This document shows positions 5,349 through 6,182 of a stretch of 6,182 nucleotides of DNA, in pieces. The position numbers and the translations under genes are program-made. Origin of the DNA: Oscillospiraceae bacterium (GTDB lineage: Bacteria; Bacillota; Clostridia; Oscillospirales; Oscillospiraceae); contig JAISKU010000168.1 of NCBI GenBank assembly GCA_031261245.1, forward strand, positions 1 through 6,182. The letters run 5' to 3'. The notes beneath the pieces are model-generated. The model worked only from the letters and a program-made list of their open reading frames with translations, made no database searches and had not been told where the DNA came from. Each line of letters begins with the position of its first letter. Positions within the stretch are counted from its first letter, which is position 1.

Positions 5349-5975
5349 TTATTGCGCGACCTGAACCATGGCGTGGCGGATTATTTTGCCGCCGAGGGTG
5401 AAGCCCTTTTGGAGCTCGAGGGTGACGACGCCGGGAGCGGCGTCGGGGTCTGCGGTCTGGGATACGGCGTTGTGGCGCTCCGGGTCGAATTTTTCGCCGA
5501 CTGTCGGAATCTCCTCCACGCCGAGGGAGGTCAGAATCTCCGTGAACTGCGTGAACGTGAGCTCGACGCCCTTGAGAAACGCCTCGTCCGCGCACGGGGT
5601 TTGAAGCGCGCGCGCGAGGTTGTCGTAAACCGGCAGCAGACGCGTCACCGTCTCCGCGCGGATGTCCGTGTACAGCGATTCGCGCTCTGCGCGGCTGCGC
5701 TTGCGGAAATTGTCGTACTCGGCGGCGAGGCGGAGGTATTTGTCGCGCTCCGCCGCGAGGAGTTCGTCGGGTGTGGGGTCGGGGGGGACGTTTGTTGCTC
5801 CCTCTGTCGTTGCCCCCTCTGTCGTTGCCCCCTCTGGGGTTGCCCCCTCTGTCGCCTGCGGCGACATCTCCCCCGCCGAGCGGGGGCGATCTTCGGTTTC
5901 GGGGGTGGGGATGGTTTTGTCGTCGGGCGGGACGATGTGGACATCGTCCCCTACGGGGTCTTTTTTCTTTGGCAT
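5349..5975 (-). CDS. grpE: Nucleotide exchange factor GrpE with a repeat-encoded N-terminal tail
   Basis: GrpE releases ADP from DnaK so that the chaperone cycle can continue. The 208-residue product has a long low-complexity tail (1 to about 70), a charged helix likely to form the dimer coiled coil (about 70-105), and the head domain. The head ends in the family signature blocks EKFDPERHNAV (161-171) and GFTLGGKIIRHAMVQVA (191-207). The ATG at 5973-5975 follows GAAGGTGA and lies 21 bases after the hrcA stop. The tail is odd: residues from about 8 to 18 come from a 10-bp DNA palindrome, residues from about 29 to 45 from the 50-bp double-hairpin repeat read in frame, and EGATPEGATTEGATTEGAT (43-61) from a 15-bp tandem repeat. 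The conserved domains are intact, so the protein should work. Confidence 0.97.
   Translation of the reverse strand: MPKKKDPVGDDVHIVPPDDKTIPTPETEDRPRSAGEMSPQATEGATPEGATTEGATTEGATNVPPDPTPDELLAAERDKYLRLAAEYDNFRKRSRAERESLYTDIRAETVTRLLPVYDNLARALQTPCADEAFLKGVELTFTQFTEILTSLGVEEIPTVGEKFDPERHNAVSQTADPDAAPGVVTLELQKGFTLGGKIIRHAMVQVAQ
5794..5853. repeat. 15-bp tandem repeat, four units, inside grpE
   Basis: Four units lie at 5794-5808, 5809-5823, 5824-5838 and 5839-5853, of the form GTTGCCCCCTCTGTC with one or two substitutions in the first and third. On the minus strand they encode repeated EGAT-type pentapeptides in the GrpE tail. The last unit runs straight into the 50-bp repeat, whose left end has the same bases, so the array looks like a reiteration of that end. 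A 15-bp unit keeps the reading frame if the copy number changes. Confidence 0.92.
5841..5890. repeat. 50-bp double-hairpin repeat, copy inside grpE
   Basis: All 50 bases equal the intergenic copy at 5293-5342, in the same orientation, 548 bp away. The two hairpins fall at 5851-5865 and 5870-5886. The grpE reading frame crosses it without a stop and translates it as DRPRSAGEMSPQATEGA. In-frame insertion of a palindromic element into an unstructured part of a protein is known from the Rickettsia palindromic elements; that the same happened here is an inference. Confidence 0.9.
5929..5950. repeat. 10-bp perfect palindrome near the start of grpE
   Basis: GGGACGATGT (5929-5938) and ACATCGTCCC (5941-5950) are perfect inverted repeats with only GG between them. 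The overlapping CCCC-TAC-GGGG (5948-5958) adds a second small palindrome. On the minus strand the region encodes roughly VGDDVHIVPPDD of the GrpE tail. It may be a second, unrelated dispersed palindromic element, or an mRNA hairpin close to the start codon that affects GrpE translation. Only one copy is in the window. Confidence 0.7.
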
Positions 5976-5996
5976 TATTTCACCTTCAATTTGAAA

Positions 5997-6182
5997 TTAT
6001 GTTTTGTCCGGGAGTTCCGGCGGGGAGGTTCCCGTGAGGCCGCGGGCGAGGTATTGCAGCCGCGAGAGCACGCGGGAGTAGTCCATGCGCGTCGGCCCGA
6101 CGACGCCGAGAAGCAGCTCCGTATCGTCGCCCATGTCGTAGCGCGTGACGACGACGCTTGAGTCGCGCAGCTCCTCCGCGAG
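5997..6182 (-). CDS. hrcA: Heat-inducible transcription repressor HrcA, C-terminal end (partial)
   Basis: Only the last 61 codons and the TAA stop (5997-5999) are in the window; the gene continues beyond the right edge. The conserved C-terminal HrcA segment is visible as LLLGVVGPTRMDYSRVLSRL (23-42 of the fragment), followed by a variable proline-containing tail. HrcA binds the CIRCE inverted repeat and represses class I heat-shock genes, and depends on GroEL for activity in other bacteria. The DNA-binding domain and any CIRCE site lie outside this window. The gene is 21 bases upstream of grpE in the usual hrcA-grpE-dnaK-dnaJ order, so the operon is probably autoregulated. Confidence 0.95.
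   Translation of the reverse strand, partial: LAEELRDSSVVVTRYDMGDDTELLLGVVGPTRMDYSRVLSRLQYLARGLTGTSPPELPDKT

Noticed and set aside
5794..5890. Possible CRISPR-like array
   Set aside because: The units are contiguous 15-bp tandem repeats without spacers and lie within the grpE reading frame.
5976..5996. CIRCE operator for HrcA
   Set aside because: No TTAGCACTC/GAGTGCTAA inverted repeat is present here or elsewhere in the window; it is expected upstream of hrcA, outside the right edge.
5277..6161. A 294-codon plus-strand open frame opposite grpE and hrcA
   Set aside because: It is a shadow of grpE and hrcA on the other strand, crosses the repeats, and has no recognisable domain.

Overview
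The window looks like chromosomal DNA from a GC-rich, probably spore-forming member of the Clostridia (Bacillota); something near the Oscillospirales is an inference from gene content, base composition and repeat style. The evidence is a class I heat-shock operon in the order hrcA-grpE-dnaK-dnaJ, a DnaK of Gram-positive type, a PdaB-like polysaccharide deacetylase of the kind found in endospore formers, consensus sigma-A-type promoters and AGGAGG-type ribosome binding sites.

Layout, left to right. (1) Positions 1-112: a 5S rRNA gene on the minus strand, missing at most a few bases at its 3' end, with its own near-consensus promoter (124-152) and no 23S gene upstream. (2) Positions 174-358: a spacer with a degraded, synonymously diverged second copy of the 3' end of rpsI and four short hairpins. 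(3) Positions 359-1209, minus strand: the ribosomal protein operon rplM (L13)-rpsI (S9), with a consensus promoter at 1261-1289. (4) Positions 1210-1456: a divergent intergenic region with the rplM promoter, small repeats and the leader of the next gene. (5) Positions 1457-2278, plus strand: a membrane-anchored PdaB-like deacetylase gene. (6) Positions 2299-6182, minus strand, converging on that gene: dnaJ, dnaK, grpE and the 3' end of hrcA.

HrcA is the heat-shock repressor; GrpE, DnaK and DnaJ form the Hsp70 folding machine. The operator (CIRCE) and promoter of this operon should lie to the right of the window. dnaK and dnaJ overlap by one base (TAATG). The only convincing terminator for the operon is a 10-bp perfect hairpin inside the 3' end of the convergent deacetylase gene.

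The most unusual content is repeat-derived. A 50-bp double-hairpin element occurs twice with perfect identity: once between grpE and dnaK, and once in frame inside grpE. The second copy, a 15-bp tandem repeat and a separate 10-bp palindrome together encode most of the low-complexity N-terminal tail of GrpE. The duplicated end of rpsI resembles an attachment-site scar left by an integrative element. No complete mobile element, CRISPR array or new multigene system is visible; the rest is conserved housekeeping sequence.
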